A stretch of DNA of 64,000 nt from JACVRW01 sp963812415. Its GTDB lineage: Bacteria; Actinomycetota; Thermoleophilia; Solirubrobacterales; Thermoleophilaceae. The notes beneath the pieces are model-generated. The model was not told the DNA's origin, did no database searches, and saw only the letters and a program-made list of their open reading frames with translations. Of the stretch, positions 14,394 to 23,162 are shown in pieces. The DNA lies in contig CAWEVH010000029.1 in assembly GCA_963812415.1 (NCBI GenBank), forward strand, positions 82,833 to 146,832, in the 5' to 3' direction. The stretch's first letter is position 1. Each line of letters starts with the position of its first letter. The position numbers were made by a program, and so were the translations under genes.

Positions 14394-15289
14394 CCAGCGA
14401 GGCCCGCACAGCCGTCCGGCCGGTCGCGAGCTCCTGGCGCGGCGTCGTCTCGGACTACTTCGAGATGACGAAGCCGAAGGTGCAGTCGCTGCTGCTCTTC
14501 ACCACGATCACGACGATGTACGTGGCGGGCGATCCGTCGCTCGGCCTGGTGGCGCTCACCTGCCTCGGCGGCGCGCTGTCCGCCGGCGGCGCCGGCGCGA
14601 TCAACCACGCGCTCGACCGCGACATCGACCGCGTGATGAAGCGCACCGCCGACCGCCCGGTGGCGAGCGGCCGCGTGTCGCCGGCCGCCGCGATCGTCTT
14701 CGGCGTGGTGCTCGGCTGCGCCTCGTTCGCGCTGCTGTCGCTGACCGTGAACCCGCTGGCGGCGGTGCTGTCGATGTCCGGCCTGCTCGGCTACGTGCTC
14801 GTCTACACGATGTGGCTCAAGCGCTCGACGCCGCAGAACATCGTGATCGGCGGCGCGGCCGGCGCCGTGCCGCCGCTGGTGGCGTGGGCGGCGGTCACCG
14901 GAGGCCTCGGGGGCACGCCGCTCTACCTGTTCGCGATCGTCTTCTTCTGGACGCCGCCCCACTTCTGGGCGCTCTCGCTCCTGATGAAGGACGAGTACGC
15001 GAAGGCCGGGGTGCCGATGCTGCCGGTCGTGCGCGGCGAGCGCGAGACGCGCCGCCAGATCCTGCTCTACACGGTGCTGCTGTACGCCGTGAGCCAGCTG
15101 CCCTTCTGCGCGGGCGCCTTCGGCGTGACCTACCTGGTCTGCTCGGTGGCGCTCGGAGCCGTCTTCATCTACGGCGCCTGGCGCCTGCTGCGCGCGCCGT
15201 CCCGGCGCACCGCCCTGCGCCTCTACCTCTTCTCGCTGGCCTATCTCGCCGCGCTGTTCGCCGCGATGGTGGCCGACGCCCGGCTGTAG
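14390..15289 (+). CDS. ctaB: Protoheme IX farnesyltransferase (heme O synthase)
   Basis: 299 aa UbiA-family membrane prenyltransferase with about nine helices. The first Asp-rich motif is NHALDRDIDRVMKRT, followed by RPVASG; the second signature is YTMWLKRSTPQN. It adds the farnesyl group to heme B to make heme O, the CtaA substrate. The ATG start overlaps the ctaA stop (ATGA). In mycobacteria and corynebacteria ctaB is followed directly by tkt; here a convergent GH15 gene comes next. Confidence 0.94.
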   Translation: MTSEARTAVRPVASSWRGVVSDYFEMTKPKVQSLLLFTTITTMYVAGDPSLGLVALTCLGGALSAGGAGAINHALDRDIDRVMKRTADRPVASGRVSPAAAIVFGVVLGCASFALLSLTVNPLAAVLSMSGLLGYVLVYTMWLKRSTPQNIVIGGAAGAVPPLVAWAAVTGGLGGTPLYLFAIVFFWTPPHFWALSLLMKDEYAKAGVPMLPVVRGERETRRQILLYTVLLYAVSQLPFCAGAFGVTYLVCSVALGAVFIYGAWRLLRAPSRRTALRLYLFSLAYLAALFAAMVADARL

Positions 15290-15308
15290 CGCCGGGGCAA
15301 GCGCAGGA

Positions 15309-17237
15309 TCAGTCCACCGAGCGCTGGCGGGTGAGCTCGTGGTCGAGCACGAGGCTGCCCATCTCGAGGCCCTGGTCGGCCCTGATCACGTGCATCACGG
15401 CGTTGATCAGGGCCAGATGGGTGAACGCCTGCGGGTAGTTGCCGAGGTGGCGCCCGGAGCGGGGGTCGATCTCCTCGGCGTAGAGGCCGAGCGGGCTCGC
15501 GTACGAGAGCAGCTTCTCGCACAGGTCGCGCGCGCGCCGGACCTCGCGGATCTCGACCAGCGCCGACACGAGCCAGAACGAGCAGATCGTGAACGTGCCC
15601 TCCTCGCCCTCGAGCCCGTCGTCGGTCTCGCCGGTGCGGTAGCGCAGCACGAGACCGTCCTGGGTCAGGTCGTCGGCGATCGCCAGCACCGTGTTCACGA
15701 TCCGCTCGTCGTCGTTCGGCAGGAAGCGCGTGAGCGGCATCAGCAGCACCGAGGCGTCGAGGGCGTCCGTGTCGTAATGCTGGGTGAAGACCCCGCGCTC
15801 GTCGAGCGCGTTCGCGCAGATGTCGTTCCTGATCTCGTCCGCCGCGGACTGCCAGCGCGCGCCGTACTCGAGCTCCTCGCGCATCTCGGCGAGCCGAGCG
15901 CCGCGGTCGGCCGCCACCCAGCACATCAGCTTCGAGGAGGTGAAGTGCTTGGGATCGCCGCGCACCTCCCAGATGCCGCGGTCCGGCTCGCGCCACTTCT
16001 CGATCGCGGTCTCGACCTGTCGCTTCAGGATCGGCCAGATCCGCTCCGGCAGGTGGTCGCGCGACTTCGTGTGCAGGTAGACGGAGTCGAGCAGCGCGCC
16101 CCAGACGTCGTGCTGCTCCTGGTTGTAGGCGGCGTTTCCGATCCGCACCGGCCGTGCCCCCTCGTAGCCGGAGAGGTGCTCGAGCCTCGACTCCGTGAGC
16201 TCCGCCTCGCCGTCGATGCCGTACATGATCTGAAGCGTGTTCTGCTCCGCCTCGGTCACGTCGGCGATGAAGTAGAAGAAGTCGTTGGCCTCCCAGTCGA
16301 AGCCGAGCGTGTAGAGGCCCCAGAGCATGAAGGTCGCGTCGCGGATCCAGGTGTAGCGGTAGTCCCAGTTGCGCTCCCCGCCGGGCGTCTCCGGCAGCGA
16401 GGTGGTGGGCGCGGCCACGAGGGCGCCCGTGGGGGCATACGAGAGCCCCTTGAGCGTCAGCGCCGAGCGCTGCAGGTGGGTGCGCCAGGGGTGGTCGGGG
16501 AACGTGCCGTGGTCGAGCCAGTGCTGCCAGTGGTGGGCGGTCCAGACCAGGCGGTCGTAGGCCTCCTCGTAGGTGGTCGGCGCCGGGTGGTCGGACCACG
16601 CGAGAGCCGTGAAGAGCGTGTCGCCCTCCTTCATCAGCGTCCGCCCGGTGGCGCGCGGGCCCTCGAAGCCCATGTTCATGTCCGTGGTGAGCTCCAGTTC
16701 GAGCCCGCTGCTCTCGCACTTGCAGGCCGCCTGGTGGTAGCCGGAGCCCGTGTACTCCCAGGCGCCGTTGGCGTGCCCGTACTCGAAGCGCGGCTCGCAG
16801 TCGAGCGTGACCTGGACCTCGCCGTTCACGCAGCGGATCAGCCGCACCAGCACGTGGTCGGCGTCGTAGTCGGTGGGCGCGCGCCGGTGGGTGTGCGAGC
16901 GCTCGTGCTCGTGGTGCCAGGGGCCGATCAGGAGCACGTCGCGCACGATGATCCAGCCGCCGCTCGTGCCCCAGCTCGTCTCGAGCACGTTCGTCCCCGG
17001 CAGGTAGCGCCTGGCGGCCGGCACCTCGACGTCCGCCGGTCCGAGCCGGAACAGGCCGGCGTCGCGGTCGAGCACCGCGCCGAAGACGCTCGGCGAGTCG
17101 AAGCGCGGCAGACAGAGCCACTCGATGTTGCCGTTCGGGGCCACGAGCGCGCAGGTCTCGCAGTCGGACAGGAAGCCGTACTCCGCTATGGGTGGGAACG
17201 GGCTCGCGCCCACGCCGTCCGGGACCCAGGTGCTCAC
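15309..17237 (-). CDS. Glycoside hydrolase family 15 (trehalase/glucoamylase type)
   Basis: 642 aa. The N-terminal beta domain starts PPIAEYGFLSDCETCALV, typical of actinobacterial GH15 trehalases, and the (alpha/alpha)6 catalytic barrel begins near residue 270 (GERNWDYRYTWIRD). Likely catalytic glutamates are in GIWEVRG and near the C-terminus in LYAEEIDP. The enzyme releases glucose from trehalose or alpha-glucans and is probably cytoplasmic, as no signal peptide is visible. The GTG start overlaps the pgl stop by four bases, so glucose release is coupled to 6-phosphogluconolactonase. It ends convergently 19 bases from ctaB. Confidence 0.88.
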   Translation of the reverse strand: MSTWVPDGVGASPFPPIAEYGFLSDCETCALVAPNGNIEWLCLPRFDSPSVFGAVLDRDAGLFRLGPADVEVPAARRYLPGTNVLETSWGTSGGWIIVRDVLLIGPWHHEHERSHTHRRAPTDYDADHVLVRLIRCVNGEVQVTLDCEPRFEYGHANGAWEYTGSGYHQAACKCESSGLELELTTDMNMGFEGPRATGRTLMKEGDTLFTALAWSDHPAPTTYEEAYDRLVWTAHHWQHWLDHGTFPDHPWRTHLQRSALTLKGLSYAPTGALVAAPTTSLPETPGGERNWDYRYTWIRDATFMLWGLYTLGFDWEANDFFYFIADVTEAEQNTLQIMYGIDGEAELTESRLEHLSGYEGARPVRIGNAAYNQEQHDVWGALLDSVYLHTKSRDHLPERIWPILKRQVETAIEKWREPDRGIWEVRGDPKHFTSSKLMCWVAADRGARLAEMREELEYGARWQSAADEIRNDICANALDERGVFTQHYDTDALDASVLLMPLTRFLPNDDERIVNTVLAIADDLTQDGLVLRYRTGETDDGLEGEEGTFTICSFWLVSALVEIREVRRARDLCEKLLSYASPLGLYAEEIDPRSGRHLGNYPQAFTHLALINAVMHVIRADQGLEMGSLVLDHELTRQRSVD

Positions 17238-17896
17238 AGCTGCGCCGCCGCCGGCGGGTCGAGCAGGACGGTGACCGGCCCCTCCACGAGCGAGCCGGGG
17301 TAGCGCGGATCGGGCCGCCCCGAGAAGGCGCGGGCGGCGGCCAGGGCCTTCTCCTCACCCGTCACCAGGAACACGACCTGCCGCGTCCGGTTCACCACGG
17401 GCAGCGTAAGGGTGATGCGGGACACCAGCGGCGCCATCCCGGGCGTCTCCACCCCCACCACCGGGCGCTCGCGCTCGCCCAGCGCGTCGTCGTTCGGGAA
17501 CAGCGAGCAGATATGGGAGTCGGCGCCCAGCCCGACGAACATGAGGTCGAAGGTCGCGTCCGCCGGTCCGGACTCGGCAAGCTCGCGCTCGTACGCGGTC
17601 GCGCCGTCGTGGGGGCCGAGCTCGCCCCGCATCCGATGGACGCTCGCCCCGCTCGCCCGCGACAGGAGGGCCTCGTCGACCATGCGGAAGTTCGAGTGCT
17701 CGTGGTCGGGCGCCACGCAGCGCTCGTCGGTGAACCACACGTCGACCCCGGACCAGTCGGCGCGCTCTTCGGCCGCGCGCTCGTAGGCCCGCCGCGGCGT
17801 CGAGCCGCCGGTGAGCACGACATGACCCGTCGCCTCGACGAGCAGCGCGGCCACGCGCCCCGCGGGATCGTCGCTGACCTGGAAGTCGGGCTGCAT
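17234..17896 (-). CDS. pgl: 6-phosphogluconolactonase
   Basis: 220 aa of the DevB/NagB-like fold. Conserved elements are LTGGSTPRRAYE near the N-terminus, VWFTDERCVAPDHEHSN, and LGLGADSHICSLFP-like FVGLGADSHICSLFP with the catalytic histidine; KALAAARAF is near the end. It hydrolyses 6-phosphogluconolactone to 6-phosphogluconate, the second oxidative pentose-phosphate step. It is absent from the tkt-zwf-opcA operon at 40-48 kb and instead precedes the GH15 gene with a four-base overlap. Together they complete the pathway encoded in this window. Confidence 0.9.
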   Translation of the reverse strand: MQPDFQVSDDPAGRVAALLVEATGHVVLTGGSTPRRAYERAAEERADWSGVDVWFTDERCVAPDHEHSNFRMVDEALLSRASGASVHRMRGELGPHDGATAYERELAESGPADATFDLMFVGLGADSHICSLFPNDDALGERERPVVGVETPGMAPLVSRITLTLPVVNRTRQVVFLVTGEEKALAAARAFSGRPDPRYPGSLVEGPVTVLLDPPAAAQL

Positions 17897-18099
17897 CGGC
17901 GGCGATGCTACCCCGGCCCGGGGCGGGCGGCTAGGTGGAGAGCCCGAGTCCCGGCCAGTCCGCCACCAGCACCACGGCGAGCTCGCGCAGCGAGGTCTGC
18001 CAGGACTCCGGGGCGTCGTCCCAGGTCCAGTCGCCCGCCGCGAGCGCGGACGCGTTCACCACGGCCCGGTTGGCGACACCGCCACCTACGCTCGGCGTC

Positions 18100-18450
18100 A
18101 TGGCCGAGGACCATCCCGGGCGGCGAGGCCTACCGCGACTACGACCGAATCGCGATCGACATCGAGGCCGAGGTCCCCGAACGTCGGCGTCTACCCGCTC
18201 GGCCCGTTCGGCCCGGGCGTGGAGCTGTGGCAAACGCCCGACGTCGACATCCACCAGGAGCTGCCGCTGCCGGCGGGTAACCTCTCGAACTTCGACGACC
18301 GCTGGGCCTGGATCGAGAACGACATGCTGCCCGCCTACCGCGAACTGCTCGCCGACCCGGGCGGGGCCGAGACCATGGTGTGGATGCCGGTCGACGAGCG
18401 GGCGGTCGGACTTCCGCAAGTTCCCGGACTTCCCCTATCCAGGCAGTTGA
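18100..18450 (+). pseudogene. Hypothetical protein, broken by several frameshifts
   Basis: Protein-like stretches appear successively in different frames: GGEAYRDYDRIAIDIEAE (from ~18120), then PLGPFGPGVELWQTPDVDIH and LSNFDDRWAWIENDMLPAYR (~18200-18395), then DFRKFPDFPYPGS and a stop at ~18450. Together they would make roughly 115 aa starting at ATG 18100. I do not recognise the family. Breaks near 18115, 18185 and 18405 could be sequence errors or real decay. It is flanked by pgl (divergent) and another small frameshifted gene. Confidence 0.45.
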
Positions 18451-18543
18451 CGTGTGGCGGGCAGCCGCGGTCGCGGGATGGCGTCCACCTTTAAGCGCTG
18501 GCCGCCTGCAAGCGAGACTCCGAGCGGGAGCACGGGACGCTCG

Positions 18544-19022
18544 ATGATCGATTGGAACCTCGCCGAACTCGCCACCACCGCCAGCGTCGACTGGCCGAAG
18601 CCCGACCAGAGCGTGGTCTCGCTCGAGCCCGTCGAGGAGGTGCGCCTGCGGCTGCCGGACGGCTCCACCTTCGAGGCGGACGCGATCTCAAGCGCGTCTT
18701 CCTCGAGCGTGAGGACGACTCCGTGACGTTGGTGGCCGTGTACTCGGACTCGCTCGGCGTGGACGCCGGCTACCGCCTGGCGAGCGACTGGGCGGAGCGC
18801 TTCGAGCTCCCCACCGCTCCGCTGGAGCGGTGGCGCGACGAGGTCACGAGCGGCAAGGAGCCCGCCGAGCGCAACAACCGGGCGCTCACCTCGGCGACCA
18901 TCGACGACCGGATCGGCGAGGACGGGCCGGTGCCCTCCGTGAACATCCTCTACTCCTTCGACGAGGAGAAGCCCGCGACGGTGACGGTCGAGCTGTTCTG
19001 GCCGCCCGAGCGGCGGTCGTAG
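18544..19022 (+). CDS. Hypothetical acidic protein (frameshifted)
   Basis: Starts with ATG 18544 (MIDWNLAELATTASVDW). The frame breaks near 18690 and continues as RDLKRVFLEREDDSVTLVAVYSDSLG to a stop at 19020-19022, about 159 aa in total. It is rich in acidic residues and Trp, with a DSVTLVAVYSD strand and a final VTVELFWPPERRS. No motif or family is recognised and no membrane segment is seen. Two strong hairpins follow within 140 bases. Confidence 0.5.
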
Positions 19023-19051
19023 ACAGCTCCCCCTGGTTGGCAGGGCGCAGC

Positions 19052-19092
19052 CGTCCTGACTTTGGTCGCTCCTGGCGTACAAAGTCAGGACG
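19052..19092. terminator. Hairpin with 13-bp perfect arms in a convergent gap
   Basis: CGTCCTGACTTTG (19052-19064) pairs perfectly with CAAAGTCAGGACG (19080-19092) around a 15-base loop. It lies 30 bases after the plus-strand hypothetical gene and before the end of the minus-strand membrane protein, where a bidirectional terminator is expected. No T tract follows. Confidence 0.6.
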
Positions 19093-19110
19093 CTACGCCG
19101 GGACGGCCCT

Positions 19111-19157
19111 GGTCGTCCTGGGTTGACCTTCCCTACCCAGGTGAACTCAGGACGACC
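19111..19157. terminator. Second hairpin (10-bp arms) sharing the GTCCTG/CAGGAC core
   Basis: GGTCGTCCTG (19111-19120) pairs with CAGGACGACC (19148-19157). An inner CTGGG/CCCAG pair (19119-19123 and 19136-19140) gives an alternative fold. It sits 19 bases beyond the preceding hairpin in the same convergent gap. The rest of the gap up to 19292 shows no other feature. Confidence 0.55.
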
Positions 19158-19292
19158 TCGGAGTCGGGCCCGCGGCTGACCCGTTGCGAGCGCCGGCTAT
19201 CCGCCCTCGTCAGGAGGACGGCGCATCCTCACCCAGCCCAGGTCGGGTCGAAGTCCCAGATCGCCCAACGAGATGCGACCGGGGGGGCCGCT

Positions 19293-19739
19293 CTAGGCGA
19301 GCGTCGCCGCCGCCGCGCCCAGCACGAAGCCGAGCGTCACGAGCGCGGTGAGCGCGAGCGCGGCGCGGCCGAAGCGCTCGCGCAGCCCGGGTAGCTCGGC
19401 CGGGGTCGCGAACAGCCGCGCCGGCCAGAGCCGCCACGACACGTGCGCGAACAGCACCGCGGCCGCGGCGAGCGCCGCCGCCTTCGCCCCCACGAGTACC
19501 CACCAGCCGGCTCCGCGGCCGGCGTCCTCGGCGAGCACCAGACCCACGCCGGAGGCCGCGAGCAGGGCGATCGCCGCCAGCACCGGCCGCCGCGCGCCCG
19601 CAGCGAGCTCGACCGCGAAGCGCTCGCGCTCGTCGGGACGCGCACCGAAGAAGCGCGCTGCGCGCGGCTGCACCACGGCGAGGCTGTAGGCCATCGCGCC
19701 GAGCCAGACGGCGCCGACCAACAGGTGGACGGAGAGCAC
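19293..19739 (-). CDS. Four-helix membrane protein (CopD/DUF4149-like)
   Basis: 148 aa with four hydrophobic segments. It begins LSVHLLVGAVWLGAMAYSL, a histidine-bearing first helix followed by a WLG turn, as in CopD-like small membrane proteins. A second histidine is in FAHVSWRLWP. The function is unknown; a role in heme or copper handling is only suggested by the His-containing helices. GTG start at 19739. Divergent from the PPOX-family gene with a 33-base gap. Confidence 0.6.
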   Translation of the reverse strand: MLSVHLLVGAVWLGAMAYSLAVVQPRAARFFGARPDERERFAVELAAGARRPVLAAIALLAASGVGLVLAEDAGRGAGWWVLVGAKAAALAAAAVLFAHVSWRLWPARLFATPAELPGLRERFGRAALALTALVTLGFVLGAAAATLA

Positions 19740-19772
19740 GAGAAAGGTGACGATCCTGCTGTTCTACCCCGC

Positions 19773-20299
19773 ATGTCGCGTTCGCTCGCCCGCGGTGCGA
19801 TCAAGCGCTTCGGCCGTACGCTCGGAAGCCTCACGCCCGCGCGAGCCCGCGAGCTGCGCCCGGCTGAGCCCGGCGGCCGCGGGCTCGCGGCCCTCGACCG
19901 CGGCACCTGCCTCCTGCTCGTGACCCACCGGCGCGACGGCAGCGCCGTGCCCACGCCGCTCTGGTTCGTCCGCGACGGCGCGCGCGCCCTCGTGCGCACC
20001 TCGGCCGATTCGCCGAAGGTGGCGCGAGCCCGACGCGACCCGGACGTGCTCGCCGCCCCCTGCGACCACCGCGGCCGGCTGCTCGGAGCGGCGCTGCGGG
20101 TGGAGGTGCGCCTGCTCGACGCCCCCGGTGACGCGGCGGAACGCGCCCGCACCGACGCGCTGATCACGGCCCGTTACGGCCTGCGGGGGCGCGTCTGGGG
20201 CGCGCTTCTTCGCTACGCGCGGCTCGAGGCCGCGTACCTCGAGCTGAGGGCCCGCGGCGATGGGACACGGCGAAGCGGTCTTCGTCGAGATCGAGCTGA
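19773..20299 (+). CDS. PPOX-class F420-type oxidoreductase family protein (3' end uncertain)
   Basis: A split-barrel flavin/F420-binding fold: GLAALDRGTCLLLVTHRRDG, then PTPLWFVRDG and LVRTSADSPKVARARRDPDV, and a C-terminal GRVWGALLRYARLEAAYLEL. In the uninterrupted frame it would run to 20621 as an Arg-rich antisense copy of the next gene, which is not credible. A single-base break near 20255 would give the stop at 20297-20299. The expected size (~170 aa) fits the family. Substrate unknown. Convergent with the M20 peptidase gene. Confidence 0.62.
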
Positions 20300-20304
20300 A
20301 AACG

Positions 20305-21505
20305 CTAGACGGCGCCGGCGAAGAGCGCGTAGACGGCGGCGCAGCGGCGCATCGCCCCCTCGTCGATGTACTCGTCGGGCCCGTGCGAGACGTCGAGCCG
20401 GCCGCCGCCGTAGGCGAACGCCGGGATCCCAAGCTGGGAGTACCAGCGAGTGTCGAGCACGCCAGGGCACATCTGGAGCTCCGGCTGGCTCCCCTCGACG
20501 GCGCTCACGCAGTTCACCAGCGCGGCGGCGGCCGGGTGGCTCGCGTCGGTGCTGGCGGAAGGCTGCTCCTGCAGCACCTCGATCTCGACCTGCGCGCCGA
20601 TGGCCTCGGCGGTCTCCGTGATCGTGTCGGTCAGGCGCGCCAGCTCCCGGTCGAGGTCCTCCTCGGGGTTGAAGCGCCGGTCGATCGAGAACCACGCCGA
20701 CCCGGGCACCGCGTTGAACCCGGCGCCGGCGCCCGCCTGACCGCCCACCACGAGCATCGAGCCGCCGGCCTCGTCGCTCTCGACCGGGAAGCTCGTGCGC
20801 TCACCTAGCAGCTCATGCGAGAGGGCGGTGAGCGGCTCCGCGATGCGGATCATGTGCTCGAAGGCGTTCACGCCCTGGTGCACGTAGCCCACATGCGCCT
20901 CGCGCCCCGTCGTCGTCACGCGTAGCGTGATCGCGCCCCGGCAGGCGTGCCAGATCACGCCGCCGGTCGGCTCGGCCGTGAGCATGGCGAGCGCCCGCGG
21001 GTCGATCAGCCCCTCCTCGCGCAGGTGGCCTGAGCCGGCCGCGCTGCCGGTCTCCTCGTCGCACACGAAGTGGAGGACGATCCGGCGCCCGTCGAGCAGG
21101 CCTCGATCGCGGGCGGCCAGGGCGCCGTAGATCATGCTCACCAGGCCGCCCTTCATGTCGGCGCGTGCCGCGTCCGACGATCCGGCCGTCGCGCCGCTCG
21201 GGGCGAAACTGCGCCGGGCTCTGCGCCGGGACGACGTCGAAGTGTCCGTGGAAGTAGATCGTCTCGGGACCGTCGCCTACAGCGCCGCGAACGACGCATG
21301 GTTCCTCGAGCTCCCGGCTGGGAGCTAGCTCGATCAGCTCCGGCGAGAGGTCGAGCCGCTCCATCGCCTCGTGGAGAGCCCGCCCGCAGCGGCCGAGCCC
21401 GCGCCCGGGCGGGTTCTCCGTGTCGATGGCGACGAGCTCCTCCAGCAGCGCGGCCATCTCGTCCGCGCGCGGCTCGAGCCAGGCCCGCAGCTCCGCGCCG
21501 GTCAA
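20305..21505 (-). CDS. M20 family metallopeptidase (ArgE/DapE/ACY1/CPG2 type; frameshifted)
   Basis: About 400 aa across two frames. The N-terminal part carries the first metal motif FHGHFDVVP and GRIVGRGT. The frame breaks near 21160, where one extra base separates GRGT from ADMKGG. The C-terminal frame continues with VCDEETGSAAG (bridging glutamates), AEPTGGVIW, the lid domain starting GAITLRVTTTGREAHVG, and YGGGRLDVSHGPDEYI near the end. It is likely a di-zinc amide hydrolase or deacylase; the exact substrate is unclear. TTG start overlapping the GDPD stop. With the extra base removed the protein is complete. Confidence 0.8.
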
Positions 21506-22629
21506 GGCCCCCTGAAGATCTCCCTCGCCGCCCAGGCCGTGCCGGGGAAGTCAGAGAAGACTCCGTCGATCCCGAGCCGGTAGAAGAGCAGGTACTCCTC
21601 GATCGGACCGCCGGTGTACGCCACCGGGAGGGCGTCGTCGCGGAAGGTCCAGGTGTGGACGAGGAGCCCCCGAGCGTGCGCGCGCTGGATCAGGTCGGTG
21701 GTCTTCTTGATGTTGCCGGCCGGGTCGGTGCCGACGATGTAGACCTTCCAGGGCCCGATGCCGTCGGCGTAGGTCTTGATCTCGGCCAGGCCGGGGTCGG
21801 TGGCGAAGTAGCTGTAGAGATCGGTACGGCCGGCCACGGTCCAGTCGTAGGGCCGGTCGAACGGAGGCGCGTAGGTCGGATCGCCGTTCGCGTCGGTGTC
21901 ATTGGCGTCCACGAGCTGCACGAGCCGGACGGGCGTCATCTCGTTCAGCTGCTTCAGGTTGGCCTGCTCGAAGGACTGGATGAAGACCGGCGCGTTCCTG
22001 CGGCTCAGGCCGTTTCGCTCCAGCACCCTCACCAGCCGCCCCTCGAGGGGCAGCCCGAGCTCCTGATGGAAGGTCGGGTGCTTGGTCTCGGGATAGATGC
22101 CGACCCTCAGCCTGCCGCGGCTCGCCTTCCCGGACCGTCGCTTGGCCGCGCGCCCGCGCGATGCGCGCCTCGCGAGATCGATCACCTCCTGGAGCGTCGG
22201 GATCTTGAACTTGCCATCGAACTCGGTCGGGCGCCCCGCCCGCGTCTGCTTCGCGCCGAGGGTCTTGATCTCCGCGAGCGTGAAGTCGGAGGCGAACCAG
22301 CCCACGGTCGGCACCCCGTCCACCACCTTGGTGGTCTTGCGAGCGGCGAACTCGGGATGGTCGGCGACGTCCGTGGTGGTCGTGATGTCCGGCTCGTGGC
22401 GCGCGATCAGCACGCCGTCCTTGGTCGCCACCAGGTCCGGCTCGATGTAGTCCGCGCCCAACTTGATCGCCAGCCGGTACGCCTCGAGTGTGTGCTCGGG
22501 CAGGTAGCCGCTCGCGCCCCGGTGGCCGATCACGAGCGGACTCGACTCCTTGGCGTCGGCGGCGGGTGCCGCCAGTCCCATCAGGGCGACGGCGGCGAGG
22601 AGCGTGCGTGTAAGGGCGCGGGTCGTCAT
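21502..22629 (-). CDS. glpQ: Secreted glycerophosphodiester phosphodiesterase
   Basis: 375 aa. A signal peptide (TRTLLAAVALMGLAAPAADA) precedes a TIM-barrel GDPD domain. The family motifs are IGHRGASGYLPEHTLEAY, the metal-binding EPDLVATKDG and the VLIARHEP histidine, plus IYPETKHP for the second glutamate region. It hydrolyses glycerophosphodiesters outside the membrane to give glycerol-3-phosphate. The stop overlaps the TTG start of the M20 gene (TTGA), so the two are probably co-translated. The ~125 bases upstream to the cupin gene show nothing notable. Confidence 0.88.
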   Translation of the reverse strand: MTTRALTRTLLAAVALMGLAAPAADAKESSPLVIGHRGASGYLPEHTLEAYRLAIKLGADYIEPDLVATKDGVLIARHEPDITTTTDVADHPEFAARKTTKVVDGVPTVGWFASDFTLAEIKTLGAKQTRAGRPTEFDGKFKIPTLQEVIDLARRASRGRAAKRRSGKASRGRLRVGIYPETKHPTFHQELGLPLEGRLVRVLERNGLSRRNAPVFIQSFEQANLKQLNEMTPVRLVQLVDANDTDANGDPTYAPPFDRPYDWTVAGRTDLYSYFATDPGLAEIKTYADGIGPWKVYIVGTDPAGNIKKTTDLIQRAHARGLLVHTWTFRDDALPVAYTGGPIEEYLLFYRLGIDGVFSDFPGTAWAAREIFRGP

Positions 22630-22754
22630 CGGCCGAAGGTACCGAAGCCGGGCGCAGAGCGGTGCCCGACCCCTCCGACCCGCCGGTCAGCCGCGCACCG
22701 CGCCGATCAGCTCTCCGAGCGACCGCTTCTGGCAGCAGGAGGGTCGATACGCCG

Positions 22755-23102
22755 CTAGGACGTCTCGACCGGCTGCGTGATGTGCTCCGCGTCCCCGGGC
22801 GAATAGATCAGCAGCCCGCGCAGGGGCTTGGTTACGCGCGCGGTGTGCTCGACGCCGCGCGGCACGAAGACCAGTGAGCCGGGGCCCGCAACCACCTCCC
22901 GGTCGGGGAACACGAAGGTGAGCTCCCCCTCGCCGACGTAGAACGCCTCGTCGGTATGCGGATGGATGTGCATCGGCGGGCCCTCGCTTGCGGGGGCCTG
23001 GCCCACCAGCACCCGGTAGGCCCCACCGGTCAGCTCGTTCTCAACCAGGTCGGGCTCGCCATCGTGGTTGAAGACGAACGTTGCTCCGCTGATGGTCTCC
23101 AT
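22755..23102 (-). CDS. Small single-domain cupin
   Basis: 115 aa from ATG 23102; a TTG one codon earlier is an alternative. The metal-binding cupin motif reads PMHIHPHTDEAFYVGEGELTF, with the second motif near PRGVEHTARV. Such stand-alone cupins bind small ligands or act as dioxygenases, isomerases or sensors; no substrate can be assigned. Divergent from the small ABM-like gene, with a CCTACC/GGTAGG dyad between them. Confidence 0.78.
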   Translation of the reverse strand: METISGATFVFNHDGEPDLVENELTGGAYRVLVGQAPASEGPPMHIHPHTDEAFYVGEGELTFVFPDREVVAGPGSLVFVPRGVEHTARVTKPLRGLLIYSPGDAEHITQPVETS

Positions 23103-23110
23103 CAACCGAC

Positions 23111-23126
23111 CCTACCGTGGGGTAGG
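23111..23126. promoter_or_regulatory. CCTACC-GTGG-GGTAGG dyad in a divergent promoter
   Basis: A 6-bp inverted repeat with a four-base centre lies between the cupin start (23102, minus) and the plus-strand gene at 23163. It is well placed for an operator serving both genes. It is short, so chance occurrence is possible. Confidence 0.35.
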
Positions 23127-23162
23127 TTGCGCGCAGCCCCAGATCCAGGATGAGGAGAACCC

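Noticed and set aside
17931..18101. Minus-strand ORF of ~56 aa (ends WPGLGLST)
   Set aside because: Its composition is somewhat protein-like, but it has no ribosome site or family and its start overlaps the plus-strand remnant. Evidence is too thin for a call.
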